Below are positions 19,709-34,250 of a stretch of 64,000 nt of DNA, one piece after another; positions within the stretch are counted from its first letter, which is position 1, and every line of letters starts with the position of its first letter. A program made the position numbers and the translations under genes. Origin of the DNA: Coriaria nepalensis (lineage: Eukaryota; Streptophyta; Magnoliopsida; Cucurbitales; Coriariaceae). The notes below the pieces were generated by a model. The model was not told the DNA's origin. It was given only the letters and a program-made list of their open reading frames with translations, and ran no database searches. The stretch covers positions 8,886,220-8,950,219 of the forward strand of contig CP114483.1 of assembly GCA_027186245.1 (NCBI GenBank), given 5' to 3'.

Positions 19709-22700
19709 AATGTTTAAAGTGCGAATTTCGTTCGGAGTGATTCAGAATGATTTAATGACTGAAAGAGATGCAAGTATACGACTTTAAGGCTAAAAAAATG
19801 CATAGTTGCCTTCAATAGATCATTTGCAGGTTATGCATGAAAGTCGTGTTTTAAATGCAAAAATAGAATTGGTTCGATGTGCTTTCAACTAATTTAATGA
19901 TATGAAAAGACTAAATGATATGCATTTTAAGGCTAAAATAATGCATTGTTGCCTGCAATAGATTAATTGGAATTTATGTAAGAAAATAATGTTTGAAGGG
20001 CGAAAATAGAATTCGTTCGAATTAATTTAGAATGATTTAATCACTACAAGAGACTCAATGAACTGATTTTAAGGCTACACAAATGCATTGTTGCCGTCAA
20101 TAGATCAACTGCAAGTTATGCACGAAACTCATGTTTAATGTGCGAATTTCGTTCGAAGTGATTTAGAATGATTTAATGACTGAAAGAGATTCAATTATAC
20201 GACTTTCAGGCTAAAAAAATACATACGTGCCTTCAATAGATCATTTGCAAGTTATGCATGAAAGTTGTGTTTTAAGTGCAAAAATAGAATTGGTTCGACG
20301 TGCTTTCCAATAATTTAATGATATGAAAAGACTGAATGATATGCATTTTAAGGCTAAAATAATGCATTGTTGCCTGCAATAGATTAATTGCAAGTTATGT
20401 AAGAAAATCATGTTTGAAGGGCGAAAATCGAATTCGTTCGAATTAATTTAAAATGATTTAATCACTACAAGAGACTCAATGACATGATTTTCAGGCTAAA
20501 CAAATGCATTGTTGCCGTCAATAGATCAACTGCAAGTTATGCACGAAAGTCATGTTTAAAGGGCGAATTTCGTTCGAAGTGATTTAGAATGATTTAATGA
20601 CCAAAAGACATGCAATAATATGACTTTAAGGCTAAAAAAATGCATAGTTGCCTTCGATAGATCAATTGCAAGTTCTGCATCAAAGTCGTGTTTTAAATGC
20701 AAAAAAAATAGAATTGGTTTGACGTGCTTTCAAATAATTTAACGATATGAAAAGACTGAATGATATGCTTTTTAAGGCTAAAATAATGCATTGTTGTCTG
20801 CAATAGATTAATTGCAAGTTATGTAAGAAAATTATGTTTGAAGGGCGAAAATTGAATTCGTTTGAATTTGTTTAGAATGATTTGATCACTACAAGAGACT
20901 CAATGACAAGATTTTAAGGCTACACAAATGCATTGTTGCCGTCAATAGATCAACTGCAAGTTATGCACGAAACTCATGTTTAATGTGCGAATTTCGTTCG
21001 AAGTGATTTAGAATGATTTAATGACTGAAAGAGATTCAATTATACGACTTTCAGGCTAAAAAAATGCATAGGTGCCTTCAATAGATCATTTGCAAGTTAT
21101 GCATGAAAGTTGTGTTTTAAATGCAAAAATAGAATTGGTTCGACGTGCTTTCAAATAATTTAATGATATGAAAAGACAGAATGATATGCATTTTAAGGCT
21201 AAAATAATGCATTGTTGCCTGCAATAGATTAATTGCAAGTTATGTAAGAAAATCATGTTTGAAGGGCGAAAATCGAATTCGTTCGAATTAATTTAAAATG
21301 ATTTAATCACTACAAGAGACTCAATGACATGATTTTAAGGCTAAACAAATGCATTGTTGCCGTCAATAGATCAACTGCAAGTTATGCACGAAAGTCATGT
21401 TTAAAGGGCGAATTTCGTTCGAAGTAATTTAGAATGATTTAATGACCAAATGAGATGCAATAATATGACTTTAAGGCTAAAAAAATGCATAGTTGCCTTC
21501 AATAGATCAATTGCAAGTTCTGCATCAAAGTCGTGTTTTAAATGCAAAAATAGAATTGGTTTGACTTGCTTTCAAATAATTTAACGATATGAAAAGACTG
21601 AATGATATGCTTTTTAAGGCTAAAATAATGCATTGTTGTCTGCAATAGATTAATTGCAAGTTATGTAAGAAAATCATGTTTGAAGGGCGAAAATTGAATT
21701 CGTTTGAATTTGTTTAGAATGATTTGATCACTACACGAGACTCAATGACAAGATTTTCAGGCTAAACAAATGCATTGTTGCCTTCAATAGATCAACTGCA
21801 AGTTATGCACGAAAGTCATGTTTCAAGTGCGTATTTCGTTCGAAGTGATTTAGAATGATTTAATGACTGAAAGAGACGCAAGTATACGACTTTAAGGATA
21901 AAAATATGCATAGTTGCCTTCAATAGATCATTTGCAAGTTATGCATGAAAGTCGTGTTTTAATTGCAAAAATAGAATTGGTTCGACGTGCTTCCAAATAA
22001 TTTAATGATATGAAAAGACAGAATGATATGCATTTTAAGGCTAAAATAATGCATTGTTGTCTGCAATAGATTAATTGCAAGTTATTTAAGAAAATCATGT
22101 TTGAAGGGCGAAAATCGAATTCGTTCGAATTAATTTAAAATGATTTAATCACTACAAGAGACTCAATGACATGATTTTAAGGCTAAACAAATGCATTGTT
22201 GCCGTCAATAGATCAACTGCAAGTTATGCACGAAAGTCATGTTTAAAGAGCGAATTTCGTTCGAAGTGATTTAGAATGATTTAATGACCAAAAGACATGC
22301 AATAATATGACTTTAAGGCTTAAAAAATGCATAGTTGCCTTCAATAGATCAATTGCAAGTTCTGCATCAAAGTCGTGTTTTAAATGCAAAAATAGAGTTG
22401 GTTTGACGTGCTTTCAAATAATTTAATGACATGAAAAGGCTGAGTGACCTGCTTTTTATTGCTAAAGGAATGCATTGATGTCCTCAATAGATTAATTACA
22501 GTTTATGTAAGAAAATCACATGTGAACGGCGAAAGTAGAATTCGTTCGAATTAATTTATAATGATTTAATGACTAGAAGAGACTCAATGAAATGATTTTA
22601 AGGCTAAACAAATGCAATGTTTCCTTGAATCGATCAACTGCAAGTTATGCACGAAAGTCATGTTTAAAGGGCGAATTTCATTCGAAGTGATGTAGAATGA

Positions 22701-23158
22701 TTTAATGACCAAAAGACATGCAATAATATGACTTTAAGGCTAAAAAAATGCATAGTTGCCTTCAATAGATCAATTGCAAGTTATGCATCAAAGTCGTGTT
22801 TTAAATGCAAAAATAGAAATGGTTCGACGTGCTTTCAAATAATTTAACGATATGAAAAGACTGAATGATATGCTTTTTAAGGCTAAAATAATGCATTGTT
22901 GTCTTTAATAGATTAATTGCAAGTTATGTAAGAAAATCATGTTTGAAGGGCGAAAATTGAATTCGTTTGAATTTGTTTAGAATGATTTGATCACTACAAG
23001 AGACTCAATGACATGATTTTAAGGCTAAACAAATGCATTGTTGCCTTCAATAGATCAACTGCAAGTTATGCACGAAAGTCGTGTTTCAAGTGCGTATTTC
23101 GTTCGAAGTGATTTAGAATGATTTAATGACTGAAAGAGACGCAAGTATACGACTTTAA

Positions 23159-23438
23159 GGATAAAAATATGCATAGTTGCCTTCAATAGATCATTTGCAA
23201 GTTATGCATGAAAGTCGTGTTTTAATTGCAAAAATAGAATTGGTTCGACGTGCTTCCAAATAATTTAATGATATGAAAAGACAGAATGATATGCATTTTA
23301 AGGCTAAACATATGCATTGTTGCCTTCAATAGATCAACTGCAAGTTATTCACGGAAGTCATGTTTAAAGTGCGAATTTCGTTCGACGTGCTTTAGAATGA
23401 TTTTAATGACTGAAAGAGACGCAAGTATACGACTTTAA
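23159..23438 (+). repeat. A monomer joined directly to C: B monomer missing
   Basis: The leader at 23,159 starts an A monomer (143 bp). The next leader at 23,302 (ggctaaacatatgcattg) starts a C monomer (137 bp), and the next at 23,439 starts another A. The B monomer that should separate A and C is absent, so the local unit is a dimer of 280 bp. The break coincides with the conserved leader, the likely crossover point. Confidence 0.85.
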
Positions 23439-25330
23439 GGCTAAACAAATACATAGTTGCCTTCAATAGAGCATTTGCAGGTTATGCATGAAAGTCATGT
23501 TTTAAATGCAAAAATAGAATTGGTTCAACGTACTTTTAAATAATTTAATGATATGAAAAGACAGAATGATATGCATTTTAAGGCTAAAATAATGCATTGT
23601 CGTCTACAATTGATTAATTGCAAGTTATGTAAGAAAATCATGTTTGAAGGGCGAAAATCGAATTCGTTCGAATTAATTTAGAATGATTTAATAACTACAA
23701 GAGACTCAATGAAATGATTTTAAGGCTAAACAAATGCAGTGTTTCTTTGGATCGATCAACAACAAGTTATGCTCGAAAGTCATGTTTCAAGGGCGAATTT
23801 CGTTCGAAGAGATTTAGAATGATTTAATGACCAAAAGAGATGCAATAATATGACTTTAAGGCTTAAAAAATGCATAGTTGCCTTCAATAGATCAATTGCA
23901 AGTTATGCATCAAAGTCGTGTTTTAAATGCAAAAATAGAATTGGTTCGACGTGCTTTCAAATAATTTAACGATATGAAAAGACTGAATTATATGCTTTTT
24001 AAGGCTAAAATAATGCATTGTTGTCTGCAATAGATTAATTGCAAGTTATGGAAGAAAATCATGTTTGAAGGGCGAAAATTGAATTCGTTTGAATTTTTTT
24101 AGAATGATTTGATCACTACAAGAGACTCAATGACATGATTGTAAGGCTAAACAAATGCATTGTTGCCTTCAATAGATCAACTGCAAGTTATGCACGAAAG
24201 TCATGTTTCAAGTGCGTATTTCGTTCGGAGTGATTTAGAATGATTTAATGACTGAAAGAGACGCAAGTATACGACTTTAAGGCTAAAAATATGCGTAGTT
24301 GCCTTCAATAGATCATTTGCAAGTTATGCATGAAAGTCGTGTTTTAAATACAAAAATAGAATTGGTTCGACGTGCTTTAAAATAATTTAATGATATGAAA
24401 AGACAGAATAATATGCATTTGAAGGCTAAAATAATGCATTGTTGTCTGCAATAGATTAATTGCAAGTTATGTAAGAAAATCATGTTTGAAGGGCGAAAAT
24501 CGAATTTGTTCGAATTAATTTAGAATGATTTAATCACTACAAGAGACTCAATGACATTATTTTAAGGCTAAACAAACGCATTGATGCTGTCAATAGATCA
24601 ACTGCAAGTTGTGCACGAAAGTCATGTTTAAAGTGTGAATTTCGTTCGAAGTGATTTAGAATGATTTAATGACTGAATAAGAACCAATAATACGACTTTA
24701 AGGCTAAAAAAAATGCATAGTTGCCTTCAATAGATCAATTGCAGGTTATTCGCGAAGGTCGTGTTCTAAATGCAAAAATAGAATTTGTTTGAAGTGCTTT
24801 CAAACAATTTAATGACATGAAAAGACTGAATGACATGCTTTTTATGGCTAAAGGAATGCATTGATGTCCTGAATAGATTAATAGCAAGTTATGTAAGAAA
24901 ATCACGTTTGAAGGGCGAAATTAGAATTCTTTCGAATTAATTTATAATGATTTCATGACTAGAAGAGACTCAATGAAATGATTTTAAGGCTAAACAAATG
25001 CAGTGTTTCCTTGAATCGATCAACAACAAGTTATGCTCGAAAGTCATGTTTAAAGGGCGAATTTCGTTCGAAGAGATTTAGAATGATTTAATGACCAAAA
25101 GAGATGCAATAATATGACTTTGAGGCTAAAAAAATGCGTAGTTGCCTTCAATAGATCAATTGCAAGTTATGCATCAAAGTCATGTTTTAAATGCAAAAAT
25201 AGAATTGGTTCGACGTGCTTTCAAATAATTTAACGATATGAAAAGACTGAATGATATGCTTTTTAAGGCTAAAATAATGCATTGTTGTCTGCAATAGATT
25301 AATTGCAAGTTATGGAAGAAAATCATGTTT

Positions 25331-26338
25331 GAAGGGCGAAAATTGAATTCGTTTGAATTTGTTTAGAATGATTTGATCACTACAAGAGACTCAATGACAT
25401 GATTTTAAGGCTAAACAAATGCATTGTTGCCTTCAATAGATCAACTGCAAGTTATGCACGAAAGTCATGTTTCAAGTGCGTACTTCGTTTGAAGTGATTG
25501 AGAATGATTTAATGACTGAAAGAGACGCAAGTATACGACTTTAACGCTAAAAATATGCATAGTTGCCTTCAATAGATCATTTGCAGGTTATGCAAGAAAG
25601 TCGTGTTTTAAATGCAAAAATAGAATTGGTTCGACGTGCTTTCAAATAATTTAATGATATGAAAAAACTGAATGATATGCTTTTTAAGGCGAAAATAATG
25701 CATTGTTGTCTGCAATAGATTAATTGCAAGTTATGTAAGAAAATGATGTTTGAAGGGAAAAAATCGAATTCGTTCGAATTAATTTAGAATGATTAAATTA
25801 CTACAAGAGACTAAATGAAATGATTTTAAGGCTAAACAAATGCATTGTTGCCGTCAATAGATCAACTCCAAGTTACGCACGAAAGTCATGTTTAAAGTGT
25901 GAATTTCGTTCGAAGTCATTTAGAATGATTTAATGACTGAATAAGACCCAATAATACGACTTTAATGTTTAAAAAAATGCATAGTTGCCTTCAATAGATC
26001 AATTGCAAGTTCTGCATCAAAGTCGTGTTTTAAATGCAAAAATAGAGTTGGTTTGACGTGCTTTCAAATAATTTAACGAAATGAGAAGACTGAATGATAT
26101 GCTTTTTAAGGCTAAAATAATGCATTGTTGTTTTCAATAGATTAATTGCAAGTTATGTAAGAAAATCATGTTTGTAGGGCGAAAATTGAATTCGTTTGAA
26201 TTCATTTAGAATGATTTAGTCACTACAAGAGACTCAATGACATGATTTTAAGGCTAAACAAATGCATTGTTGCCTTCAATAGATCAACTGCAAGTTATGC
26301 ACGGAAGTCATGTTTAAAGTGTGAATTTCGTTCGAAGT
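25331..26338 (+). repeat. Dispersed duplicate of 12,840-13,847
   Basis: This is the partner at +12,491 bp. One difference (tttcaatag at about 26,127 where 13,636 has tttaaatag) restores a stop codon on the minus strand, which shows that the 62-codon open frame at 13,526-13,714 is accidental. Directly after this block the trimer with tttaatgtttaaaaaaatgc is repeated (25,966 and 26,387). Confidence 0.85.
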
Positions 26339-26586
26339 CATTTAGAATGATTTAATGACTGAATAAGACCCAATAATACGACTTTAATGTTTAAAAAAAT
26401 GCATAGTTGCCTTCAATAGATCAATTGCAAGTTCTGCATCAAAGTCGTGTTTTAAATGCAAAAATAGAATTGGTTCAACGGGCTTTCAAATAATTTAACG
26501 ATATGAAAAGACTGAATGATATGCTTTTTAAGGCTAAAATAATGCATTGTTGTCTGCAATAGATTAATTGCAAGTTATGTAAGAAA

Positions 26587-28804
26587 ATAATGTTTGAAGG
26601 GCGAAAATCGAATTCGTTCGAATTAATTTAGAATCATTTAATCACTACAAGAGACTCAATGATAAGATTTTAAGGCTACACAAATGCATTGTTGCCGTCA
26701 ATAGATCAACTGCAAGTTATGCACGAAACTCATGTTTAATGTGCGAATTTCGTTCCAAGTGATTTAGAATGATTTAATGACTGAAAGAGATTCAATTATA
26801 CGACTTTCAGGCTAAAAAAATGCATAGGTGCCTTCAATAGATCATTTGCAAGTTATGCATGAAAGTTGTGTTTTAAATGCAAAAATAGAATTGGTTCGAT
26901 GTGCTTTCAAATAATTTAATGATATGAAAAGACAGAATGATATGCATTTTAAGGCTAAAATAATGCATTGTTGTCTGCAATAGATTAATTGCAAGTTATG
27001 TAAGAAAATCATGATTGAAGGGCGACAATCGAATTCATTCGAATTAATTTAGAATGATTTAATCACTACAAGAGACTCAATGACATGATTTTAAGGCTAA
27101 ACAAATGCATTGGTGCCGTCAATAGATCAACTGCAAGTTATGCACGAAAGTCATGTTTGAAGTGTGAATTTCGTTCGAAGTGATTTAGAATGATTTAATG
27201 ACTGAATAAGACCCAATAATACGACTTTAAGGCTAAAAAAAATGCATAGTTGCCTTCAATAGATCAATTGCAAGTTATTCGCGAAGGTCGTGTTTTAAAT
27301 GCAAAAATAGAATTTGTTTGAAGTGCTTTCAAACAATTTAATGACATGAAAAGACTGAATGACATGCTTTTTATGGCTAAAGGAATGCATTGATGTCCTC
27401 AATAGATTAATTGCAAGTTATGTAAGAAAATCACGTTTGTAGGGCGAAATTAGAATTCTTTCGAATTAATTTATAATGGTTTCATGACTAGAAGAGACTC
27501 AATGAAATGATTTTAAGGCTAAACAAATGCAGTGTTTCCTTGAATCAATCAACAACAAGTTATGCTCGAAAGTCATGTTTAAAGGGCGAATTTCGTTCGA
27601 AGAGATTTAGAATGATTTAATGACCAAAAGAGATGCAATAAAATGACTTTAAGGCTAAAAAAATGCATAGTTGCCTTCAATAGATCAATTGCAAGTTATG
27701 CATCCAAGTCGTGTTTTAAATGCAAAAATACAATTGGTTCGACGTGCTTTCAAATAATTTAACGATATGAAAAGACTGAATGATATGCTTTTTAAGGCTA
27801 AAATAATGCATTGTTGTCTGCAATAGATTAATTGCAAGTTATGGAAGAAAATCATGTTTGAAGGGCGAAAATTTAATTCGTTTGAATTTGTTTAGAATGA
27901 TTTGATCACTACAAGAGACTCAATGACATGATTTTAAGGCTAAACAAATGCATTGTTGCCTTCAATAGATCAAATGTATGTTATGCACGAAAGTCATGTT
28001 TCAAGTGCGTATTTTGTTTGAAGTGATTGAGAATGATTTAATGACTGAAAGAGACGCAAGTATACGACTTTAACGCTAAAAATATGCATAGTTGCCTTCA
28101 ATAGATCATTTGCAGGTTAGGCAAGAAAGTTGTGTTTTAAATGCAAAAGTAGAATTGGTTCGACGTGCTTTCAAATAATTTAAGGATATGAAAAGACAGA
28201 ATGATATGCATTTTAAGGCTAAAATAATGCATTGTTGTCTGCAATAGATTAATTGCAAGTTATGTAAGAAAATCATGATTGAAGGGCGACAATCGAATTC
28301 GTTCGAATTAATTTAGAATGATTTAATCACTACAAGATACTCAATTACATGATTTTAAGGCTAAACAAATGCATTGGTGCCGTCAATAGATCAACTGCAA
28401 GTTATGCACGAAAGTCATGTTTAAAGTGTGAATTTCGTTCGAAGTGATTTAGAATGATTTAATGACTGAATAAGACCCAATAATACGCCTTTAAGGCTAA
28501 AAAAAATGCATAGTTGCCTTCAATAGATCAATTGCAAGTTATTCACGAAGGTCGTGTTTTAAATGCAAAAATAGAATTTGTTTGAAGTGCTTCCAAACAA
28601 TTTAATGACATGAAAAGGCTGAGTGACATGCTTTTTATGGCTAAAGGAATGCATTGATGTCCTCAATAGATTAATTGCAGTTTATGTAAGAAAATCACGT
28701 GTGAAGGGAGAAAATAGAATTCGTTCGAATTAATTTATAATGATTTCATGACTAGAAGAGACTCAATGAAATGATTTTAAGGCTAAACAAATGCAATATT
28801 TCCC
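26587..28804 (+). repeat. Composite block combining the partners of 15.8-17.1 kb and 14.0-15.5 kb
   Basis: Its left part matches 15,780-17,130 (offset 10,807) and its right part matches 14,033-15,470 (offset 13,334). They meet across the shared sequence that both left-hand blocks carry, about 27,367-27,940. The two offsets differ by 2,527 bp, which equals the spacing between the repeated segments at 14,033 and 16,560. This is the expected product of unequal recombination within that repeated segment. Confidence 0.75.
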
Positions 28805-30062
28805 TGGATCGATCAACTGCAAGTTATGCACGAAACTCATGTTTAATGTGCGAATTTCGTTCGAAGTGATTTAGAATGATTTAATGACTGAAAGAGATTC
28901 AATTATACGACTTTCAGGCTAAAAAAATGCATAGGTGCCTTCAATAGATCATTTGCAAGTTATGCATGAAAGTTGTGTTTTAAATGCAAAAATAGAATTG
29001 GTTCGACGTGCTTTCAAATAACTTAATGATATGAAAAGACTGAATGATATTCATTTTAAGGCTAAAATAATGCATTGTTGCCTGCAATAGATTAATTGCA
29101 AGTTATTTAAGAAAATCATGTTTGAAGGGCGAAAATCGAATTCGTTCGAATTAATTTAAAATGATTTAATCACTACAAGAGACTCAATGACATGATTTTC
29201 AGGCTAAACAAATGCATTGGTGCCGTCAATAGATCAACTGCAAGTTATGCACGAAAGTCATGTTTCAAGTGCGTACTTCGTTTGAAGTGATTGAGAATGA
29301 TTTAATGACTGAAAGAGACGCAAGTATACGACTTTAACGCTAAAAATATGCATAGTTGCCTTCAATAGAACAATTGCAAGTTATTCGCGAAGGTCGTGTT
29401 TTAAATGCAAAAATAAAATTTGTTTGGAGTGCTTTCAATCAATTTAATGACATGAAAAGACTGAATGACATGCTTTTTATGCCTAAAGGAACGCATTGAT
29501 GTCCTGAATAGATTAATTGCAAGTTATGTAAGAAAATCACGTTTGAAGGGCGAAATTAGAATTCTTTCGAATTAATTTATAATGATTTCATGACTAGAAG
29601 AGACTCAATGAAATGATTTTAAGGCTAAACAAATGCAGTGTTTCCTTGAATCGATCAACAACAAGTTATGCTCGAAAGTCATGTTTAAAGGGCGAATTTC
29701 GTTCGAAGAGATTTAGAATGATTTCATGACCAAAAGAGATGCAATAATATGACTTTAAGGCTAAAAAAATGCATAGTTGCCTTCAATAGATCGATTGCAA
29801 GTTATGCATCAAAGTCGTGTTTTAAATGTAAAAATAGAATTGGTTCGACGTGCTTTCAAATAATTTAACGATATGAAAAGACTGAATGATATGCTTTTTA
29901 AGGCTAAAATAATGCATTGTTGTCTGCAATAGATTAATTGCAAGTTATGTAAGAAAATCATGTTTGAAGGGCAAAAATTGAATTCGTTTGAATTTATTTA
30001 GAATGATTTAATCACTACAAGAGATTCAATGACAGGATTTTAAGGCTAAACAAATGCATTGT

Positions 30063-32621
30063 CGCCTTCAATAGATCAACTACAAGTTATGCACGAAAGT
30101 CATGTTTAAAGTGCGAATTTGGTTCGGAGTGATTCAGAATGATTTAATGACTGAAAGAGATGCAAGTATACGACTTTAAGGCTAAAAAAATGCATATTTG
30201 CCCTCAATAGATCATTTGCAGGTTATGCATGAAAGTCGTGTTTTAAATGCAAAAATAGAATTGGTTCGATGTGCTTTCAAATAATTTAATGATATGAAAA
30301 GACTGAATGATATGCATTTTAAGGCTAAAATAATGCATTGTTGCCTGCAATAGATTAATTGGAATTTATGTAAGAAAATAATGTTTGAAGGGCGACAATC
30401 GAATTCGTTCGAATTAATTTAGAATGATTTAATCACTACAAGAGACTCAATGAAATGATTTTAAGGCTACACAAATGCATTGTTGCCGTCAATAGATCAA
30501 CTGCAAGTTATGCACGAAACTCATGTTTAATGTGCGAATTTCGTTCGAAGTGATTTAGAATGATTTAATGACTGAAAGAGATTCAATTATACGACTTTCA
30601 GGCTAAAAAAATGCATAGGTGCCTTCAATAGATCATTTGCAAGTTATGCATGAAAGTTGTGTTTTAAATGCAAAAATAGAATTGGTTCGACGTGCTTTCA
30701 AATAACTTAATGATATGAAAAGACTGAATGATATTCATTTTAAGGCTAAAATAATGCATTGTTGCCTGCAATAGATTAATTGCAAGTTATTTAAGAAATT
30801 CATGTTTGAAGGGCGAAAATCGAATTCGTTCGAATTAATTTAAAATGATTTAATCACTACAAGAGACTCAATGACATGATTTTCAGGCTAAACAAATGCA
30901 TTGTTGCCGTCAATAGATCAACTGCAAGTTATGCACCAAAGTCATGTTTAAAGGGCGAATTTCGTTCGAAGTGATTTAGAATGATTTAATGACCAAAAGA
31001 GATGCAATAATATGACTTTAAGGCTAAAAAAATGCATAGTTGCCTTCAATAGACCAATTGCAAGTTATGCATCAAAGTCGTGTTTTAAATGTAAAAAGAA
31101 AATTGGTTCGACGTGATTTCAAATAATTTAACGATATGAAAAGACTGAATATATTTTAAGGCTAAAATAATGCATTGTTGTCTGCAATAGATTAATTGCA
31201 CGTTATGTAAGAAAATCATGTTTGAAGGGCAAAAATTGAATTCGTTTGAATTTATTTAGAATGATTTAATCACTACAAGAGACTCAATGACATGATTTTA
31301 AGGCTAAACAAATGCATTGTCGCCTTCAATAGATCAACTGCAAGTTATGCACGAAAGTCATGCTTAATGTTCGAATTTCGTTCGAAGTGATTTAGAATGA
31401 TTTAATGACCAAATGAGATGCAATAATATGACTTTAAGGCTAAAAAAATGCATAGTTGCCTTGAATAGATCAATTGCAAGTTCTGCATCAAAGTCGTGTT
31501 TTAAATGCAAAAATAGAATTGGTTTGACGTGCTTTCAAATAATTTAACGATATGAAAAGACTGAATGATATGCTTTTTAAGGCTAAAATAATGCATTGTT
31601 GTCTGTAATAGATTAATTGCAAGTTATGTAAGAAAATCATGTTTGAAGGGCGAAAATTGAATTCGTTTGAATTTGTTTAGAATGATTTGATCACTACACG
31701 AGACTCAATGACAATATTTTAAGGCTAAACAAATGCATTGTTGCCTTCAATAGATCAACTGCAAGTTATGCACGAAAGTCATGTTTCAAGTGCGTATTTG
31801 GTTCGAAGTGATTTAGAATGATTTAATGACTGAAAGAGACACAAGTATACGACTTTAAGGATAAAAATATGCATAGTTGCCTTCAATAGATCATTTGCAA
31901 GTTATACATGAAAGTCGTGTTTTAATTGCAAAAATAGAATTGGTTCGACGTGCTTCCAAATAATTTAATGATATGAAAAGACTGAATGATATGCATTTTA
32001 AGGCTAAAATAATGCATTGTTGTCTGCAATAGATTAATTGCAAGTTATTTAAGAAAATCATGTTTGAAGGGCGAAAATCGAATTCATTCGAATTAATTTA
32101 AAATGATTTAATCACTACAAGAGACTCAATGACATGATTTTAAGGCTAAACAAATGCATTGTTGCCGTCAATAGATCAACTGCAAGTTATGCACGAAAGT
32201 CATGTTTAAAGGGCGAATTTCGTTCGAAGTGATTTAGAATGATTTAATGACCAAAAGACATGCAATAATATGACTTTAAGGCTAAAAAAATGCATAGTTG
32301 CCTTCAATAGATCAATTGCAAGTTCTGCATCAAAGTCGTGTTTTAAATGCAAAAATAGAGATGGTTTGACGTGCTTTCAAATAATTTAACGATATGAATA
32401 GACTGAATGATGTGCTTTTTAAGGCTAAAATAATGCATTGTTGTCTGCAATAGATTAATTGCAAGTTATGTAAGAAAATCATGTTTGAAGGGCGAAAATT
32501 GAATTCGTTTGAATTTGTTTAGAATGATTTGATCACTACAAGAGACTGAATGACAAGATTTTAAGGCTAAACAAATGCATTGTTACCTTCAATAGATCAA
32601 CTGCAAGTTATGCACGAAAGT
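30063..32621 (+). repeat. Dispersed duplicate of 17,150-19,708
   Basis: This is the partner at +12,913 bp, carrying the same 5-bp A-monomer deletion at 31,144 and the same order of subfamily variants. Private changes include gcacgttatg near 31,200 and gacaatattttaagg near 31,712. The block begins inside a C monomer where caactacaag appears. Confidence 0.85.
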
Positions 32622-34250
32622 CATGTTTCAAGTGCGTATTTCGTTCGAAGTGATTTAGAATGATTTAATGACTGAAAGAGACGCAAATATACGACTTTAA
32701 GGCTAAAACAAATGCATAGTTGCCTTCAATAGATCAATTGCAAGTTATTCGAGAAGGTCGTGTTTTAAATGCAAAAATAGAATTTGTTTGAAGTGCTTTC
32801 AAACAATTTAATGACATGAAAAGACTGAATGACATGCTTTTTATGGCTAAAGGAATGCATTGATGTCCTCAATAGATTAATTGCAAGTTATGTAAGAAAA
32901 TCACGTTTGAAGGGCGAAATTAGAATTCTTTCGAATTAATTTATAATGGTTTCATGACTAGAAGAGACTCAATGAAATGATTTTAAGGCTAAACGAATGC
33001 AATGTTTCCTTGAATCGATCAACAACAAGTTATGCTCGAAAGTCATGTTTAAAGGGCGAATTTCATTCGAAGTGATGTAGAATGATTTAATGACCAAAAG
33101 AGATGCAATAATATGACTTTAGGGCTAAAAAAATGCATAGTTGCCTTCAATAGATCAATTGCAAGTTATGCATCAAAGTCGTGTTTTAAATGCAAAAATA
33201 GAATTGGTTCGACGTGCTTTCAAATAATTTAATGATATGAAAAGACTGAATGATATGCTTTTTAAGGCTAAAATAATGCATTGTTGTCTTTAATAGATTA
33301 ATTGCAAGTTATGTAAGAAAATCATGTTTAAAGGGCGAAAATTGAATTCGTTTGAATTTATTTAGAATGATTTAATCACTACAAGAGACTCAATGACATG
33401 ATTTTAAGGCTAAACAAATGCATTGTTGCCTTTAATAGATAAACTGCAAGTTATGCACGAAAGTTATGTTTAAAGTGCGAATTTCGTTCGAAGTGATTTA
33501 GGTTGATTTAAAGACTGAAAGAGATGCAAGTATACGACTTTAAGGTTAAAAAAATGCATAGTTGCCTTCAATAGATCATTTGCAGGTTATGCATAAAAGT
33601 CGTGTTTTAAATGCAAAAATAGAATTGGTTCGATGTGCTTTCAAATAATTTAATGATATGAAAAGACTGAATGATATGCATTTTAAGGCTAAAATAATGC
33701 ATTGTTGCCTACAATAGATTAATTGCAAGTTATGTAAGAAAATCATGTTTGAAGGGCGAAAATCGAATTCGTTCGAATTAATTTAAAATGATTTAATCAC
33801 TACAAGAGACTCAATGACATGATTTTAAGGCTAAACAAATGCATTGTTGCCGTCAATAGATCAACTGCAAGTTATGCACGAAAGTCATGTTCAAAGGGCG
33901 AATTTCGTTCGAAGTGATTTAGAATGATTTAATGACCAAAAGATGTGCAATAATATGACTTTTAAGGCTAAAAAAATGCATAGTTGCCTTCAATAGATCA
34001 ATTGCAAGTTCTGCATCAACGTCGTGTTTTAAATGCACAACTAGAATTCGTTCGACGTGCTTTCAAATAATTTAATGATATGAAAAGACAGAATGATATG
34101 CATTTTAAGGCTAAAATAATGCATTGTTGTCTACAATAGATTAATTGCAAGTTATGTAAGAAAATCATGTTTGAATGGCGAAAATCGAATTCGTTCGAAA
34201 TAATTTAGAATGATTTAATCACTACAAGAGACTCAATGACATGATTTTAA

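Larger units (their letters stand above)
11832..33599 (+). repeat. Central mosaic zone of the satellite
   Basis: These are regular A-B-C trimers, but of mixed subfamilies with no single higher period. Instead, blocks of 0.6-2.6 kb recur at several different offsets (about 2.53 kb, 2.95 kb, 10.81 kb, 12.49 kb, 12.91 kb and 13.33 kb), described in separate entries. B monomers of three kinds intermix: ttcgaattaattt, tttgaatttgttt with gatttgatcac, and tttgaatttattt. Small indels include 12,621 (extra t), 18,231 and 31,144 (5-bp loss in A) and about 20,701 (A-run gain). There is no gene, RNA or mobile element in it. Confidence 0.85.
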
